Shown in pieces: positions 36,301 through 45,071 of a stretch of DNA of 64,000 bases. A program made the translations under genes and the position numbers. The notes under the pieces are model-generated. The model saw nothing but the letters and a program-made list of their open reading frames with translations. It searched no databases and was not told the DNA's origin. Source of the stretch: Thermonema rossianum DSM 10300. Its GTDB lineage: Bacteria; Bacteroidota; Bacteroidia; Cytophagales; Thermonemataceae. The stretch lies in assembly GCF_000426825.1 (NCBI RefSeq), contig NZ_AUGC01000004.1, forward strand, positions 1 through 64,000, given 5' to 3'. Position 1 is the first letter of the stretch. Every line of letters begins with the position of its first letter.

Positions 36301-38666
36301 GTTTTTTGGGTGTACTCATAAAGCGCTATGAGCTTGCTGATGGTAGCTTCTGTGTCGTTGCCGGCAGAATCTATGATGCCTTGGGTGATGTCCTCCCAGC
36401 GTTCAAAAAGGAGGTGGGTATAAATGTCTTCTGCTTTGTGAATCAACTCCCTTTTGAAATCAGCGCTGAAAGCATCGGGATGTATTTCAAAAGGCTTCAA
36501 AAAATCAGGGGTCTCTTCTGAGGGCAGCAACATTTTCGAAAGAGGCAGGCGCTCGCCCCGCCGGTTTTCAAAGATGGCCTTTTCTCTGAGGTCATCAATT
36601 TTGCATAAATTTACTCTTTTAAGCCATAAAACATAGTCTCTCCGCAGGGGTAAGGAGAGGTCACAAATTTTTTTGAGGATGTGTTCGCCATCAAACAGCA
36701 GCTCTTTGAGTTCCTTCGGGTTATTTAAATAGGGAAGTGCCGGCGCAATAACAGCCTTGAAGAATTCTGATTCGCTTTCTTGTTCACTTAAAAGTATGCA
36801 TTTCAAGTTGAGGTCTTTCTTGAACGCTTCCAAACCGGCATATTGGTGGGGCAGTAGCAAAATATCCGTGCTTCCCGACAGCCGTTTGATTGAGTAGAAT
36901 ACATCATCTTCTGCCTCGTAGAACAAGTGGATTTCGTACAGCTTTGCTTTTAAGGATTCATCAGAAAAGTCGCTTTCACTTTTTTCAAGCAACTCCTGCC
37001 ATAGTATCTCCCGGTTTTCCGGCTTAACATTGAGTTGTATATTGATTTGTCTTACCTCGCCGTGCCGGATAAGGTCGAGTGCATCCCATCGCTCCAAGTC
37101 TAACCTCTCTCTGGCATACTTGATAATATGGCTGCCCCGGTGGTATTCCCAAGCAAACCAGAAGTAAGGTCTTCCGTTGGCGTCGGCAGCGCCCCACTCC
37201 GCAGGCTGTATCTGCAGTTGTGTATCTTTGATTTTGACCAGTTCGCTGTTCTTGAGTGTTTGCCGCTCAGTGGTAGGCACCCGTTGCTTGATGGCGTCGA
37301 GCAGGGGAATATAAAGTATGTTTTTGTACCACTCGTTGCGCTGCTCTTCGGGGGATTCGGAGAGCAAGATGGACAAAAAGATGGCACGGTAGCGCTCGTA
37401 ACCTTCCTCCGTTTGGGTGAGTTGGTCCATGCGTTTCTCCAGCATATCGGCGAATGCAGGCAAAAGATGCCGGTTCACGTGGTCGTTTTGCATCTTGCGC
37501 CGGTTGGCTTCCATGCCAAAGGCGTCGGAGTGCAAAATGAAAGCAAATTTGTTGGTTTCGTCCCCCATGGGGAAAAACTTGTAGAAGTTGGGGCTTTGTT
37601 TAATGTAATCTACCTTGCTTTTGTCTTCATATTCCTCTTGCTTATGATAGCCGAAAGCAATGTGTATGTCACACTCTTTCGATTCGGGTTCAATTTCCCG
37701 GAAAAGCGCCTCGTCTGTTTTAATGGTAAAATGCTCGGTGAGAATCTCTTTCCTGTGCAGGTAACACTCGTTGATGCGTATATTTTCCAGTTTCTTCAAG
37801 AAGTTCATGGAGTATTCCATGCCTATGCGCAGGTCTTCTTCGTTTCTTTTCAGCAATTCGTGCTTGTTTTCGCCCAAATCGATAAAGAACAGACTGCCTT
37901 GGCTGAAGGGGCTGAAGTCAAGCCTGTATTGCCGGGTGACCTCCTGCAAGGCAGCGCACATCTGTGCATACTCTTCATGGCTAAAAGGCGTAAAGTCTTC
38001 GTGGTCGAGGTTTTTGACGCTTTCGCCAACGCCTGCGGGGAAGTTGGTCAAAAGAATTTTTGTCAGCAGAGGATAATCCGCAAAAGTACCGGCTAAGTTA
38101 TCTGCCGTCTGCTCTTCGGCAAATTGGACTTCCTCTCCGTTTATGAGGCTTTGCAGTTGCTCCGGGCGGTGCCAGCTGAACAAAACAGGTCCTTTGTATT
38201 TCTCCAGCAGCTCGTGGTTGCCGTCGCCTTTGCCCACCAGGCGGTGCACCAGCTTGAAGCCGATGCCGAAGCGTCCAATCTTATCGCACCGCTCTTTTTT
38301 GGTGCTTTGGGCTATGTTTAAGATAGAGCGAAGCCCTTCGAAGTTGAAAGGCTCGCCGTTGTTCAGCACAATGAAATAGCGCTCGTTGTAAAATGCCCAG
38401 AAATGGGTGGACTGGGCATCTACCGCATTTTGAGCGAATTCATAAAAGGCCTGTTCGTCTTCGGCTATCTTCAATAAAGAAGGCAGGTAGGTGCGTATGT
38501 CTTCTTTGTCGCCATGATACAGCTCAAAAAATCCGAAAGTCGTTCTGTTGCTTCCGGGCAGCCTGATGGAGGTGCCTACAAAATGTTCGTCGTTGCGTTC
38601 GAGAGGTTGCTCTTTTATTTTTTCCCGGTAATAAGTGCGAAAGGCGCGGAGGTTAACGGTTTTCAT
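33363..38666 (-). CDS. NO VEIN/sacsin-type Hsp90-like ATPase with C-terminal DUF3883-like domain
   Basis: A very large cytosolic protein, 1767 residues. The N-terminal GHKL ATPase motifs are YEFAQNAVDAQ (about 77-87), VLNNGEPF and GRFGIGFKLVHRL, the last being the glycine-rich loop. The middle 1400 residues are mostly charged and helical with no motif I can name. Near the C-terminus lies SMSYDIEVID then KKIECKAQ (about 1630-1650), the D...ExK pattern of PD-(D/E)XK-like domains, as in DUF3883 of plant NO VEIN proteins. Bacterial proteins with this architecture are found in defence contexts, so an anti-phage or anti-plasmid role is plausible. It is alone: the porin terminator is on one side and nadE on the other. 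Its sequence appears AT-richer than its neighbours by eye. Confidence 0.8.
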   Translation of the reverse strand: MKTVNLRAFRTYYREKIKEQPLERNDEHFVGTSIRLPGSNRTTFGFFELYHGDKEDIRTYLPSLLKIAEDEQAFYEFAQNAVDAQSTHFWAFYNERYFIVLNNGEPFNFEGLRSILNIAQSTKKERCDKIGRFGIGFKLVHRLVGKGDGNHELLEKYKGPVLFSWHRPEQLQSLINGEEVQFAEEQTADNLAGTFADYPLLTKILLTNFPAGVGESVKNLDHEDFTPFSHEEYAQMCAALQEVTRQYRLDFSPFSQGSLFFIDLGENKHELLKRNEEDLRIGMEYSMNFLKKLENIRINECYLHRKEILTEHFTIKTDEALFREIEPESKECDIHIAFGYHKQEEYEDKSKVDYIKQSPNFYKFFPMGDETNKFAFILHSDAFGMEANRRKMQNDHVNRHLLPAFADMLEKRMDQLTQTEEGYERYRAIFLSILLSESPEEQRNEWYKNILYIPLLDAIKQRVPTTERQTLKNSELVKIKDTQLQIQPAEWGAADANGRPYFWFAWEYHRGSHIIKYARERLDLERWDALDLIRHGEVRQINIQLNVKPENREILWQELLEKSESDFSDESLKAKLYEIHLFYEAEDDVFYSIKRLSGSTDILLLPHQYAGLEAFKKDLNLKCILLSEQESESEFFKAVIAPALPYLNNPKELKELLFDGEHILKKICDLSLPLRRDYVLWLKRVNLCKIDDLREKAIFENRRGERLPLSKMLLPSEETPDFLKPFEIHPDAFSADFKRELIHKAEDIYTHLLFERWEDITQGIIDSAGNDTEATISKLIALYEYTQKTHKQAKEEAAQANRIPNLPDFKNTAKAYILDYDGTLRGENEIYYNAQLSRFHKEKGKEAYEQLHVFVLQHMNVTLPHPQMLRFLRELFGTTPLAFEEWGWEKLRQCPTEIIDTLFTLLEYQGKDLFQYFVLAEVSGSYQLHQRHDNSCLNYISGYDAGKQYIRDYHDDILYAVPQAYESKAKASLHVLQGDKLGEKLVDLLPQNEIKQAARLLRSCKLSTENTKRLLCEKITHLEIDYTNLTTLTQTSPELILIKEYAGYTHDPSTTEALREAFILAAENTEYTIDAVPIQNTVRVEYKKDNSYEFAISELLPERNQEIILFQEVVQHIAHVFKPSGQPSEEQLKKLFNFKTGEDIDHELIGSVIYDLKHHHDGVVQNATQLAFLLLVQSLFPEKGYLEGIKIEAADGENYDILPYHTYTCRFSFLESAYILADHYRDINNIIKAEDFPLKLWYFKKDEGGSHQKSYVYWMQAPFLRTYTENDEELTELFMPNVKEQLDEEERIDLLKFLFSLWHQDKARFKNVDWDAYSQHLGFTPSSLFLIEQEQQASLICEEEMLPDFVKQHFLSGASGSELAQCKQFLYALGIKKTNSQEFKLREALKDKEADIQKFKSVVTKLPVSALSAVLWWIIEKEVIVKDEEKADLIQTICDVYMQQIDDASHGFEIKEHRNNEKIQKNSQEWDAPWYKEDFKPKKPTWSIYTYRNRSFPIVRYLRSSEGGKSAFFYGREKEATDDLLLTREGNELFVYVPKGKESDIYWLQRKLREEGYAEVADELVSSFDKYRGYTPSSTPPFSPASVSVEDKQKAGKAIEAKVKEKLYDLYPSDRYEIKWNNQHWESSMSYDIEVIDRSSGERVKKIECKAQSIENALSLLLSRRQWEMFLTDLRKDAPQVELWVGYYIKYESGKIDVRRLLRLPSHTLFHPGVLFHGLESLRKTSMMDEHGFGDDTKKIKVELSLTGLKNLYESTSKPDFDLFEFE

Positions 38667-38704
38667 AGCAGTTTGTGGTTATGTTTCTAAAAGTTGCCTA
38701 ATTG

Positions 38705-38749
38705 CCAAAGCGGAGTGCATGTGCGGGGGGGCGCCCCCTGCCGCTTTGG
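38705..38749. other. Large inverted repeat at the nadE 3' end
   Basis: CCAAAGCGG (38705-38713) and CCGCTTTGG (38741-38749) flank a G/C-rich core whose centre, GGGGGCGCCCCC, is itself palindromic. The hairpin lies 20 bases beyond the nadE stop. No clear T run follows, so it may be a transcript-end structure or a repeat unit. Confidence 0.6.
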
Positions 38750-38768
38750 TCAGAGGGCGCATCAAAAA

Positions 38769-40748
38769 TTATTCCATCTCGTCGAGGGCGCGCAGTTCCA
38801 CTTCAAAGCCGCCCGAAAGGATAGGGAAGCGGCACCATGTCTTGGGGTCAAGATTGGCGTCGTCCAAGTGGAAGGAGGGCGCATAGCGCTCGCGCTTCCA
38901 TTGGTTGCGGCACCACAAGCGGAAAAATTTCTTCACCCATTCTTTGATGGTGGCGGCATCATATTGCGGGTACTTCTCTTTGAGCAGACGGTAGCAATCT
39001 ACCGGGGCGCGTTTGTCGCGGATGGCTGCCTCTTCGATGTCATCCAGCACCTCATAAGGCATGAGGTCGGCTTCGTCGGTTTGCTTGCTATCGGGTGGAC
39101 GCAGCTCGGCAGTAGGCTGTTGTTCGTTCACATAGCGCAGGGCAGGGAGGCGGTAACGCCCGCCCAAACCTTCGGTTTCCATCCAACGCAGCCAGCGCCG
39201 CAAATAGGCTTTGTCTATGCCTGCGATGGGGCTGAGCCCGCCGGCGGTGTCGCCGTCCATGGTGGCATAGCCTACAGCTGCCTCGGAGCGGTTGCTGGTT
39301 GCCAACAGCAGCGCATTTTTCAGGTTGGCAAGCATCCAGATACTTGGTGCGCGCCCGCGTGCCTGTATGTTTTGCAGGGTGAGGTCGTCTTGCTCCCAGT
39401 TGAGGGGGCGCCCAATGCTGCGGCTGATGAGGTCTATATATTGCTGAATGATGGCATCTACATCCAAGTAATGATATTTGGCGTGGATGGCTTTTGCCAG
39501 CTCTTCGGCAGCGCGGCGTGTGGTTTCGGAGCTGTTGCGTGTGGCTTGGTAAGCCACCGTAATCATCTTTTGTGCAATCTCGTCGGCCGTTTGGCAGTCT
39601 TGTATTGCCTGAAAATATGATAATTTTTGCTTGAAGCCGTCCAAGCCCAATTGGCGAATGCCTTCATCGATGAGCATGCGGCAAAGCACGCTGATGGCAG
39701 AAGAGTCGGCACCTCCGCTCAAAGAGATGACAAAGCCACGGGAGCGGCTCTTGCGCATATAATCGAACAAGCCCAGCATCATAGCCCGGGCAAACTCCTC
39801 TTCTTTGAGGAAGGGGCTGTGTTCCCAGCCGGCTTCTTGGGGATGCCATGCCTCGGGGCGGATGTCCGGGAAGTTGAAGTCCACTTCCACTACGTGTCCG
39901 AAGTCTTTATCAACGGCAAACTGTGTTTGCATTTGCACTTGTGCCAGGCGCGAAAGCTCTACGTCAATGACTGCCGGAGTTACGTTGTAGTCGTCGAAAG
40001 TGAGGCGTTCACCCACGGCAATGAGTTGTCCGTTGCAGGCGATGATGCCGCCCCCGTCATAGATGGCGCGCCCTGCTTCATTGCCCAGCAGGTTGCTATA
40101 TACATAGGTTACTCCAAATGCCCGAGAGCCGTCTAAGATAAAACGCTTGCGCACTTCCAGCTTGCCAAAAGCAAAATGGCTGGCACTGGGATTCAGAATC
40201 ACGTCGATGCCGTGCAAATACAATTGGCGCCCCGGGCGGTTGGCAACCCAAGCATCTTCGCATATTTCAAAACCTATTTTGATATCGCCTACCCGGAAGT
40301 AAATATCGCCTACTTTGTAGTCTTTGCCTTCGATGCGTACGGTGGTGTAGCCCTCTTGTGTCCAGGGGGTAAACCAACGGGGCTCGTAATGAATGCCATT
40401 GCCTGCCAGGAATTTTTTTGCGACGAAGCCGGCAATGTTGCCATCTACCAGCAAACAAGCACAGTTGAAAGCTTTGTTTTGCACCAGCAGGGGCAAACCT
40501 ACCGATACCACCATGCCGCGCGTATGGGGGCGCAAAGCCAGCAGGTATTTAAGCGATTGCCGGAAGGTATTGGGCGCAAAGAAAGCATCCTCGCAACCAT
40601 AGCCCGAAATGCACAGTTCAGGCAGGCAAAGCAAACTGACGCCCTGTGCGCGTGCCTGCTCTATGGCACCCACAATACGTTGAAAATTACCTTCCCAGTC
40701 CAGTGGCGTTTGATTTACGACGCCCGCACCTACTTTTATCAGTTTCAT
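38769..40748 (-). CDS. nadE: Glutamine-dependent NAD+ synthetase
   Basis: A 659-residue cytosolic enzyme with a nitrilase-like glutaminase domain (about 1-290) and an ATP-dependent NAD synthetase domain (about 320-650). It makes NAD from deamido-NAD using glutamine-derived ammonia. Motifs are LCLPELCISGYGCED (glutaminase Glu), FEICEDAWV near 162 (nucleophile Cys), and SLSGGADSSAISVL near 343 (pyrophosphatase P-loop). The large two-domain form is standard for this group of bacteria. It stands alone, with a possible promoter at 40790-40822. Confidence 0.95.
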   Translation of the reverse strand: MKLIKVGAGVVNQTPLDWEGNFQRIVGAIEQARAQGVSLLCLPELCISGYGCEDAFFAPNTFRQSLKYLLALRPHTRGMVVSVGLPLLVQNKAFNCACLLVDGNIAGFVAKKFLAGNGIHYEPRWFTPWTQEGYTTVRIEGKDYKVGDIYFRVGDIKIGFEICEDAWVANRPGRQLYLHGIDVILNPSASHFAFGKLEVRKRFILDGSRAFGVTYVYSNLLGNEAGRAIYDGGGIIACNGQLIAVGERLTFDDYNVTPAVIDVELSRLAQVQMQTQFAVDKDFGHVVEVDFNFPDIRPEAWHPQEAGWEHSPFLKEEEFARAMMLGLFDYMRKSRSRGFVISLSGGADSSAISVLCRMLIDEGIRQLGLDGFKQKLSYFQAIQDCQTADEIAQKMITVAYQATRNSSETTRRAAEELAKAIHAKYHYLDVDAIIQQYIDLISRSIGRPLNWEQDDLTLQNIQARGRAPSIWMLANLKNALLLATSNRSEAAVGYATMDGDTAGGLSPIAGIDKAYLRRWLRWMETEGLGGRYRLPALRYVNEQQPTAELRPPDSKQTDEADLMPYEVLDDIEEAAIRDKRAPVDCYRLLKEKYPQYDAATIKEWVKKFFRLWCRNQWKRERYAPSFHLDDANLDPKTWCRFPILSGGFEVELRALDEME

Positions 40749-40789
40749 AAAAAATAAAGTTTAATTGCCGGTGTTTTTTTACAATAAAA

Positions 40790-40822
40790 TAAATGTACGA
40801 ATTTTGATGAAGTAAAAACAAA
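40790..40822 (-). promoter_or_regulatory. Possible nadE promoter
   Basis: On the minus strand, TTTG (40819-40822) is followed 21 bases later by TACATTTA (40790-40797), one base off TAnnTTTG. This would give a leader of about 35 bases before the nadE ATG. Confidence 0.4.
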
Positions 40823-40883
40823 CCACTGCACCATGAAAATATATGACTGTTGTGCGCCTCTTTTACCTAAGTTTGAAAAATAT

Positions 40884-42092
40884 ATGAGAACGCTGATTCT
40901 TGGGAGTTGTTTGTGGTTGCTGACTGCTTGTGTTGCCGGCAAACTATATGCACAGGAGCTGCCTCCGGCAGAAGCCGCCCGCCTCGACACCGGCTTGATT
41001 TATGACCCTTTGCTACAGACCGAACTTTCCGATCTTATCGATTACACCTACAATTACGACTTTGCCAAGGCAGAAAAAGAGTGGAAGTGGTTGCACTACC
41101 GTTATCGTAACCATCCGTTGCCCTATCTGGTCAAGGGCTTGATGGTTTGGTGGAAGATGATGCCCAACATTGACAAGTACCGCTACGATGACGAACTGCT
41201 CGACGCCTTGGATAAAGCCATCGAGCTGGCAGAAGAACGGCTCAAGCAGGAGCCCGGCAACCCGGAATATCAGTTCTATTTGGCGGCTGCTTATGGCTAC
41301 AAAGGGCGGCTGTATGCCGAGCGTGAGTCTTGGGTAAAGGCAGCATGGAATGGCAAACAGGCTATCAAATACTTGCGGCGCGAGAAGGAGGTGACTTCTT
41401 TGAGTGTGGAGTTTCTTTTTGGGGACGGCCTGTACAACTATTACTCGGTATGGATACCTGAAAATTATCCTTCTTTGCGTCCGTTGCTCGTTTTTTTTGA
41501 AAAGGGCGATAAACAAAAAGGCATTGAGCAGCTCGAAGAAGTCGCACGCAATGCTTTTTATACCCGCATAGAAGCCTATTATTTCTTAATACGCATCTAT
41601 GCCCTTGAAGAAAACCAGCCCCACAAAGCTACCCGTTATGCCCGCTATCTGTATGAGCACTATCCTAACAATCCTTACTTTCACCGTTTTTATACCATGC
41701 TTTTGTTTTTGCAAGGGCGCCTGCAGGAAATGGAACAGCCCGCACAAGAACTGCTGCGACGCGTGGAAGACGGCTGGCCCGGCTATGAAGAAATCAGCGG
41801 ACGCTATGCAACCTATTTTTTAGGCTACAAAGCGCAGCATTATGAACACAATATGCGGCGGGCCGTTGAGTTTTACCAAAAAACCATCGCTTATGCCGAA
41901 GCCATAGAAGCCTATGATTCAGGCTATTATCAGGCGGCATTGCAAGAAGTAGCCCAATGGGCTGAAAGCCAAAAAAACTATAAATTGGCAAAGGCTTGTT
42001 ATGCCAAGCTTGCCAAATATGGCAATGAACGGAAAAAGCGGCGCGAGGCGCGCAAAAAAGGCAGAAAACTGCGTAAGATAGAAGAAGATTAA
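40884..42092 (+). CDS. Exported TPR-like protein
   Basis: A 402-residue exported protein of mostly helical hairpins with TPR-like spacing (for example residues 90-150 and 220-290: PEYQFYLAAAYGYKG, RIEAYYFLIRIYALEE). The N-terminus MRTLILGSCLWLLTACVAG contains an LTAC lipobox, so it is probably a lipoprotein; cleavage at YAQ is the alternative. The very basic C-terminus (RKKRREARKKGRKLRK) is unusual. ATG at 40884 is preferred over 40833, which would place an unsuitable prelude before the signal. A lipoprotein gene follows 9 bases later. The function is unknown. Confidence 0.75.
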   Translation: MRTLILGSCLWLLTACVAGKLYAQELPPAEAARLDTGLIYDPLLQTELSDLIDYTYNYDFAKAEKEWKWLHYRYRNHPLPYLVKGLMVWWKMMPNIDKYRYDDELLDALDKAIELAEERLKQEPGNPEYQFYLAAAYGYKGRLYAERESWVKAAWNGKQAIKYLRREKEVTSLSVEFLFGDGLYNYYSVWIPENYPSLRPLLVFFEKGDKQKGIEQLEEVARNAFYTRIEAYYFLIRIYALEENQPHKATRYARYLYEHYPNNPYFHRFYTMLLFLQGRLQEMEQPAQELLRRVEDGWPGYEEISGRYATYFLGYKAQHYEHNMRRAVEFYQKTIAYAEAIEAYDSGYYQAALQEVAQWAESQKNYKLAKACYAKLAKYGNERKKRREARKKGRKLRKIEED

Positions 42093-42101
42093 AACAAATG
42101 C

Positions 42102-42953
42102 ATGATGAAGCATCTGAGCACGATATTTTTTATCTGGCTGTTGTTGGCTGCCTGTGAAAGCAAACAAGAGACCGGGAACCGGAAGGAATCAGGCAGCAAT
42201 TCCCGGGCGACCACTTCGCAAGAAGTGAACATGCCTGAAAGAGTAGAACTTCCCGCAGAGGCGCCCCCCAATGAAATATTGAAAGTAGAAGCCTACAGCC
42301 AACGCTATGAACACGGGCGGTGCGAGGGTGGTGCACCCTGTCTGGTGCTTGAGTTGTCGCTGCCTTCGCTCATCTGCTCACAACGTGCCGTGGGCGAGCT
42401 GCTCAACCACCATATCCGGCAGTATCCGGCAGAGCACTTAAGCCGCTGGCTGCATGCATCCGGCACAGACATTACCCGGCTATTGCCTTCGCTTTACGAT
42501 ACTTTGTTGGCTAAGGGAAACACTCCGCCTGTTGAAGTGTACATTGGTGCAGAAATTACCTACACCAGCCGCCAGGTGTTGTGTGTGGGTTACTCTTTGT
42601 TAGACGGCGTGCATTATTTGATGCTGAACATGCAAGACGGGCACCGCATGGAACGCAGCGAATGGCTGGTAAAAAACCAAGAAAATGCCTTGCGGCAGCT
42701 GCTGGCAGAAGAGCTGCGCAAAATGTACAATCTTAAACCGGCAGAGCCGCTTTCAAAGGCAGGTTTTCGCTTTGAAGGACAGTTGCCGCCTTTGCCGGCT
42801 CAAATGGGATACGCTTCGCTCTCCGGCGGTAGTGGACAGGAAGAGTACTTGGTTGCTTTCTATTCCTATAATGACGGGGCTACGGAGCAAACCGGTACGC
42901 CTGAAATAAAAATCCCCTTCAGCAAGCTGAAAGGAATTTTGAAACTTATGTAA
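42102..42953 (+). CDS. DUF3298/RsiV-like lipoprotein
   Basis: A 283-residue lipoprotein with signal MMKHLSTIFFIWLLLAAC and a Ser/Thr/Glu-rich spacer. A domain with the pattern of DUF4163/DUF3298 proteins (relatives of RsiV and PdaC extracellular domains) follows: SLPSLICSQRAVGELLNHHI, EITYTSRQVLCVGYSLL and NALRQLLAEELRKMYNL. It should be anchored facing the periplasm. Such domains bind glycans or lysozyme in some relatives; here the role is unknown. It is co-transcribed with the TPR-like gene. Confidence 0.75.
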   Translation: MMKHLSTIFFIWLLLAACESKQETGNRKESGSNSRATTSQEVNMPERVELPAEAPPNEILKVEAYSQRYEHGRCEGGAPCLVLELSLPSLICSQRAVGELLNHHIRQYPAEHLSRWLHASGTDITRLLPSLYDTLLAKGNTPPVEVYIGAEITYTSRQVLCVGYSLLDGVHYLMLNMQDGHRMERSEWLVKNQENALRQLLAEELRKMYNLKPAEPLSKAGFRFEGQLPPLPAQMGYASLSGGSGQEEYLVAFYSYNDGATEQTGTPEIKIPFSKLKGILKLM

Positions 42954-42970
42954 GTGCTTCGTTCTTTGTG

Positions 42971-43375
42971 TTACTGCTCGTTGGCAACCACTGTGCCGCG
43001 AATGGTCAGATAAATGGTAGCCCCTTCGCTGGTGGTTACTGTGATGGTCTTGGTGAATGCACCCATGCGGGCAGCGTTATAGCTTACCTTTACCACGCCG
43101 CTTTTCTTGGGTGCTACCGGATCTTTGGTGTAGAAAGGAGTGGTACATCCACAACTGGTCTTTACGCTTACAATTTGCACCGGCTGGTTCGAGGTGTTTT
43201 TGAATTTGAATTCATATACCGCCGGCACATTCTGCGGAATCTCACCGAAGTTGTGTTCTGTCTTTTCAAATTTCAAGGCGCTCTCTTGATTGGTATTTGA
43301 CGCCTGGCTTTGTGCTTGCGCAAATAAAACGCCTGCAAACAAAGCGAAAAAGAGTAAAAATGCCTTCTTATACAT
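42971..43375 (-). CDS. DUF1573 secreted protein
   Basis: A 134-residue exported protein: signal peptide MYKKAFLLFFALFAGVLFAQ, then a single DUF1573 Ig-like fold. Key segments are FEKTEHNFGEIPQNVPAVY, VSVKTSCGCTTPFY with its CGC motif, and PKKSGVVKVSYNAARMGAF. These small periplasmic or surface proteins are common in Bacteroidota; function is unknown. ATG at 43375 is preferred over 43402, which would add charged residues before the signal. Confidence 0.85.
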   Translation of the reverse strand: MYKKAFLLFFALFAGVLFAQAQSQASNTNQESALKFEKTEHNFGEIPQNVPAVYEFKFKNTSNQPVQIVSVKTSCGCTTPFYTKDPVAPKKSGVVKVSYNAARMGAFTKTITVTTSEGATIYLTIRGTVVANEQ

Positions 43376-43436
43376 GGCCTCTTGTTGTTTATGGTGAAAC
43401 ATGCTTTACAAACTTACAACAAAGAACTTACAAAAA

Positions 43437-44315
43437 CTATTCCATAGAACTTGTGCGTGTCATCTCTGCCGGTGGCGACAGCTTCCAACGTTTGTGAGAC
43501 CACAGCCAGTTGTCTGCTTGCCGTTGCAGGCTATCTTCCAACGCCTTGGCATAGGCTTGTGTGATGCTTGATGCAGCTTCTGCATCATAGGGCGGCTGGC
43601 TCAATGTGCTGAATTCCAAGCGGTAATGTCCCCGTTTCTCGCGATAGCTGATGCCCAGCACTACCGGGCTTTGCAGCTTGGTAGCCAACTTGGCACCCCC
43701 GTTGAAGAAAGCCACCGGTTCATTAAAAAACGACACCCATTCAAAAGAAGAGTCGCGGCGTGGGCTTTGGTCAGCCAATAATGCCAAGATGACAGGCTCG
43801 CGACGCAGCATCAAGGCTTTACGAAAAACCTGCTTCATTTCAATGCCTTGTGCCCCGAAACGGCTGCGCAAATGCAGCATCAAACGGTCGAAAAAAGGGT
43901 TGCTCAGCTGTTGATATACAAAATAGACAGCCGTGCCGGGCAAGTGCAGCTGAACGGCATGTTGCAGCCACTCCCAATTGCCTTGATGAGTGGTGAGAAT
44001 AACCACCGGGCGCTGCATACGTAAGCCTTCCCGCAGGGCTTCCATGTTTTGAATATGCACCCGGTTGAGAATATCCGTTTCCTTCATCTGCAGCAACTTC
44101 AGTGTTTCCACCAATATATCGCTTAGGTTGCGGTAAAAACGCTTGCTTAAGCGGTGAATATCTGCCTCGCTCAATTCGGGAAATGCCCGGCGCAGGTTAT
44201 TTTTTACAACCTCTACCCGGTAGCGCAACACCCGGAATGCAACGAAGCTCAGCAGGTCGGACAGGCCATACAGAACACGCCAAGGAAGTAAAGAAAGCAG
44301 CTTGAAAAACCACAT
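43437..44315 (-). CDS. LpxL/HtrB-like lipid A acyltransferase
   Basis: A 292-residue inner-membrane enzyme of the lipid A biosynthesis acyltransferase family. An N-terminal membrane anchor (about 4-30) is followed by the HX4(D/E) active site in THQGNWEW (H110, E115) and a substrate-pocket segment LLADQSPRRDSSFEWVSFF. It transfers an acyl chain to lipid A, or may act on another membrane lipid; the acyl donor and position cannot be told. It is 61 bases from the DUF1573 gene downstream. Confidence 0.88.
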   Translation of the reverse strand: MWFFKLLSLLPWRVLYGLSDLLSFVAFRVLRYRVEVVKNNLRRAFPELSEADIHRLSKRFYRNLSDILVETLKLLQMKETDILNRVHIQNMEALREGLRMQRPVVILTTHQGNWEWLQHAVQLHLPGTAVYFVYQQLSNPFFDRLMLHLRSRFGAQGIEMKQVFRKALMLRREPVILALLADQSPRRDSSFEWVSFFNEPVAFFNGGAKLATKLQSPVVLGISYREKRGHYRLEFSTLSQPPYDAEAASSITQAYAKALEDSLQRQADNWLWSHKRWKLSPPAEMTRTSSME

Positions 44316-44520
44316 AGAAGTTTTGATTTTATTGAACGGAGCGCTAAATTACTTAATTATGCCCACACCAAAGAAGCATCCGGATATGAACAAGGCCCCT
44401 CTTTACCGTGCACGCTCATCGCCTGCCTCTTCTATTTTAAGAATACTTTTTGCTAAAGCATACATGAATGTTTACCTTTCTTAAAGGAAGGAGTATGTAC
44501 AACCAAATGCACGCTTTTAA
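44316..44520. other. Intergenic region upstream of the sigma factor gene
   Basis: Two hundred and five bases between the acyltransferase and the sigma factor, starts facing away. The palindrome CCTTTcttAAAGG lies at about 44475-44487, roughly 35 bases before the sigma factor ATG, and could be a binding site. No gene or RNA is recognised. Confidence 0.4.
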
Positions 44521-45057
44521 ATGAAAGATGAAGAGATTCTCAGACGTTTAAAAAATGGCGATGAATCTGCGCTTCAATATTTGTACAAAAAACATTACCG
44601 TATGATGTTGCGCATGGTAACCAAGAACAGTGGTACCGAAGAGGAAGCGCGCGATATCTTTCAGGAGGCACTCATTGTGTTGTGGCAGAAAGTGCGGGGC
44701 GGAGATTTTGTGCTCACGTCTAAGCTGAGCACTTTTCTGTATAGCGTTTGCCAGAACCTGTGGCGCAAAGAGCTGGAGCGCAAGCGGCGTCTGAGCAGTG
44801 AAGAGAAAGACGACATAGTAGAGCAAAATTGGGAAGAAAAAGAGCGTGTAGAGTTGGTGCGTCAGTGCCTTGCCCAATTAGGCGAAACTTGCCAAAAGGT
44901 GCTTACCTTTTACTACTTCGACCGGATGAATATGAAGGAAATAGCCGAACAACTGGGGTTTGCCTCGGCTGATGTGGCAAAGTCCAAGAAATATAAATGT
45001 ATGCAAGAGCTGGAACGTATCGTGCGTGCCAACTTTAAGAAAAGTGACTTAATCTAA
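44521..45057 (+). CDS. ECF RNA polymerase sigma factor
   Basis: A 178-residue sigma-70 ECF protein. Region 2 spans about 10-85 and includes EEEARDIFQEALIVLWQK (the core-binding and -10 contact helices). Region 4 spans about 115-172, with the helix-turn-helix NMKEIAEQLGFASADVAKSK. It should redirect RNA polymerase to a small regulon under control of the membrane protein encoded next. ATG at 44521 directly precedes region 2. The next gene begins 14 bases later. Confidence 0.93.
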   Translation: MKDEEILRRLKNGDESALQYLYKKHYRMMLRMVTKNSGTEEEARDIFQEALIVLWQKVRGGDFVLTSKLSTFLYSVCQNLWRKELERKRRLSSEEKDDIVEQNWEEKERVELVRQCLAQLGETCQKVLTFYYFDRMNMKEIAEQLGFASADVAKSKKYKCMQELERIVRANFKKSDLI

Positions 45058-45071
45058 ATCAATGCTCCGTT

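Noticed and set aside
37128-38096. A 322-residue open frame on the plus strand
   Set aside because: It is antisense to the N-terminal part of the Hsp90-like gene, which has clear motifs.
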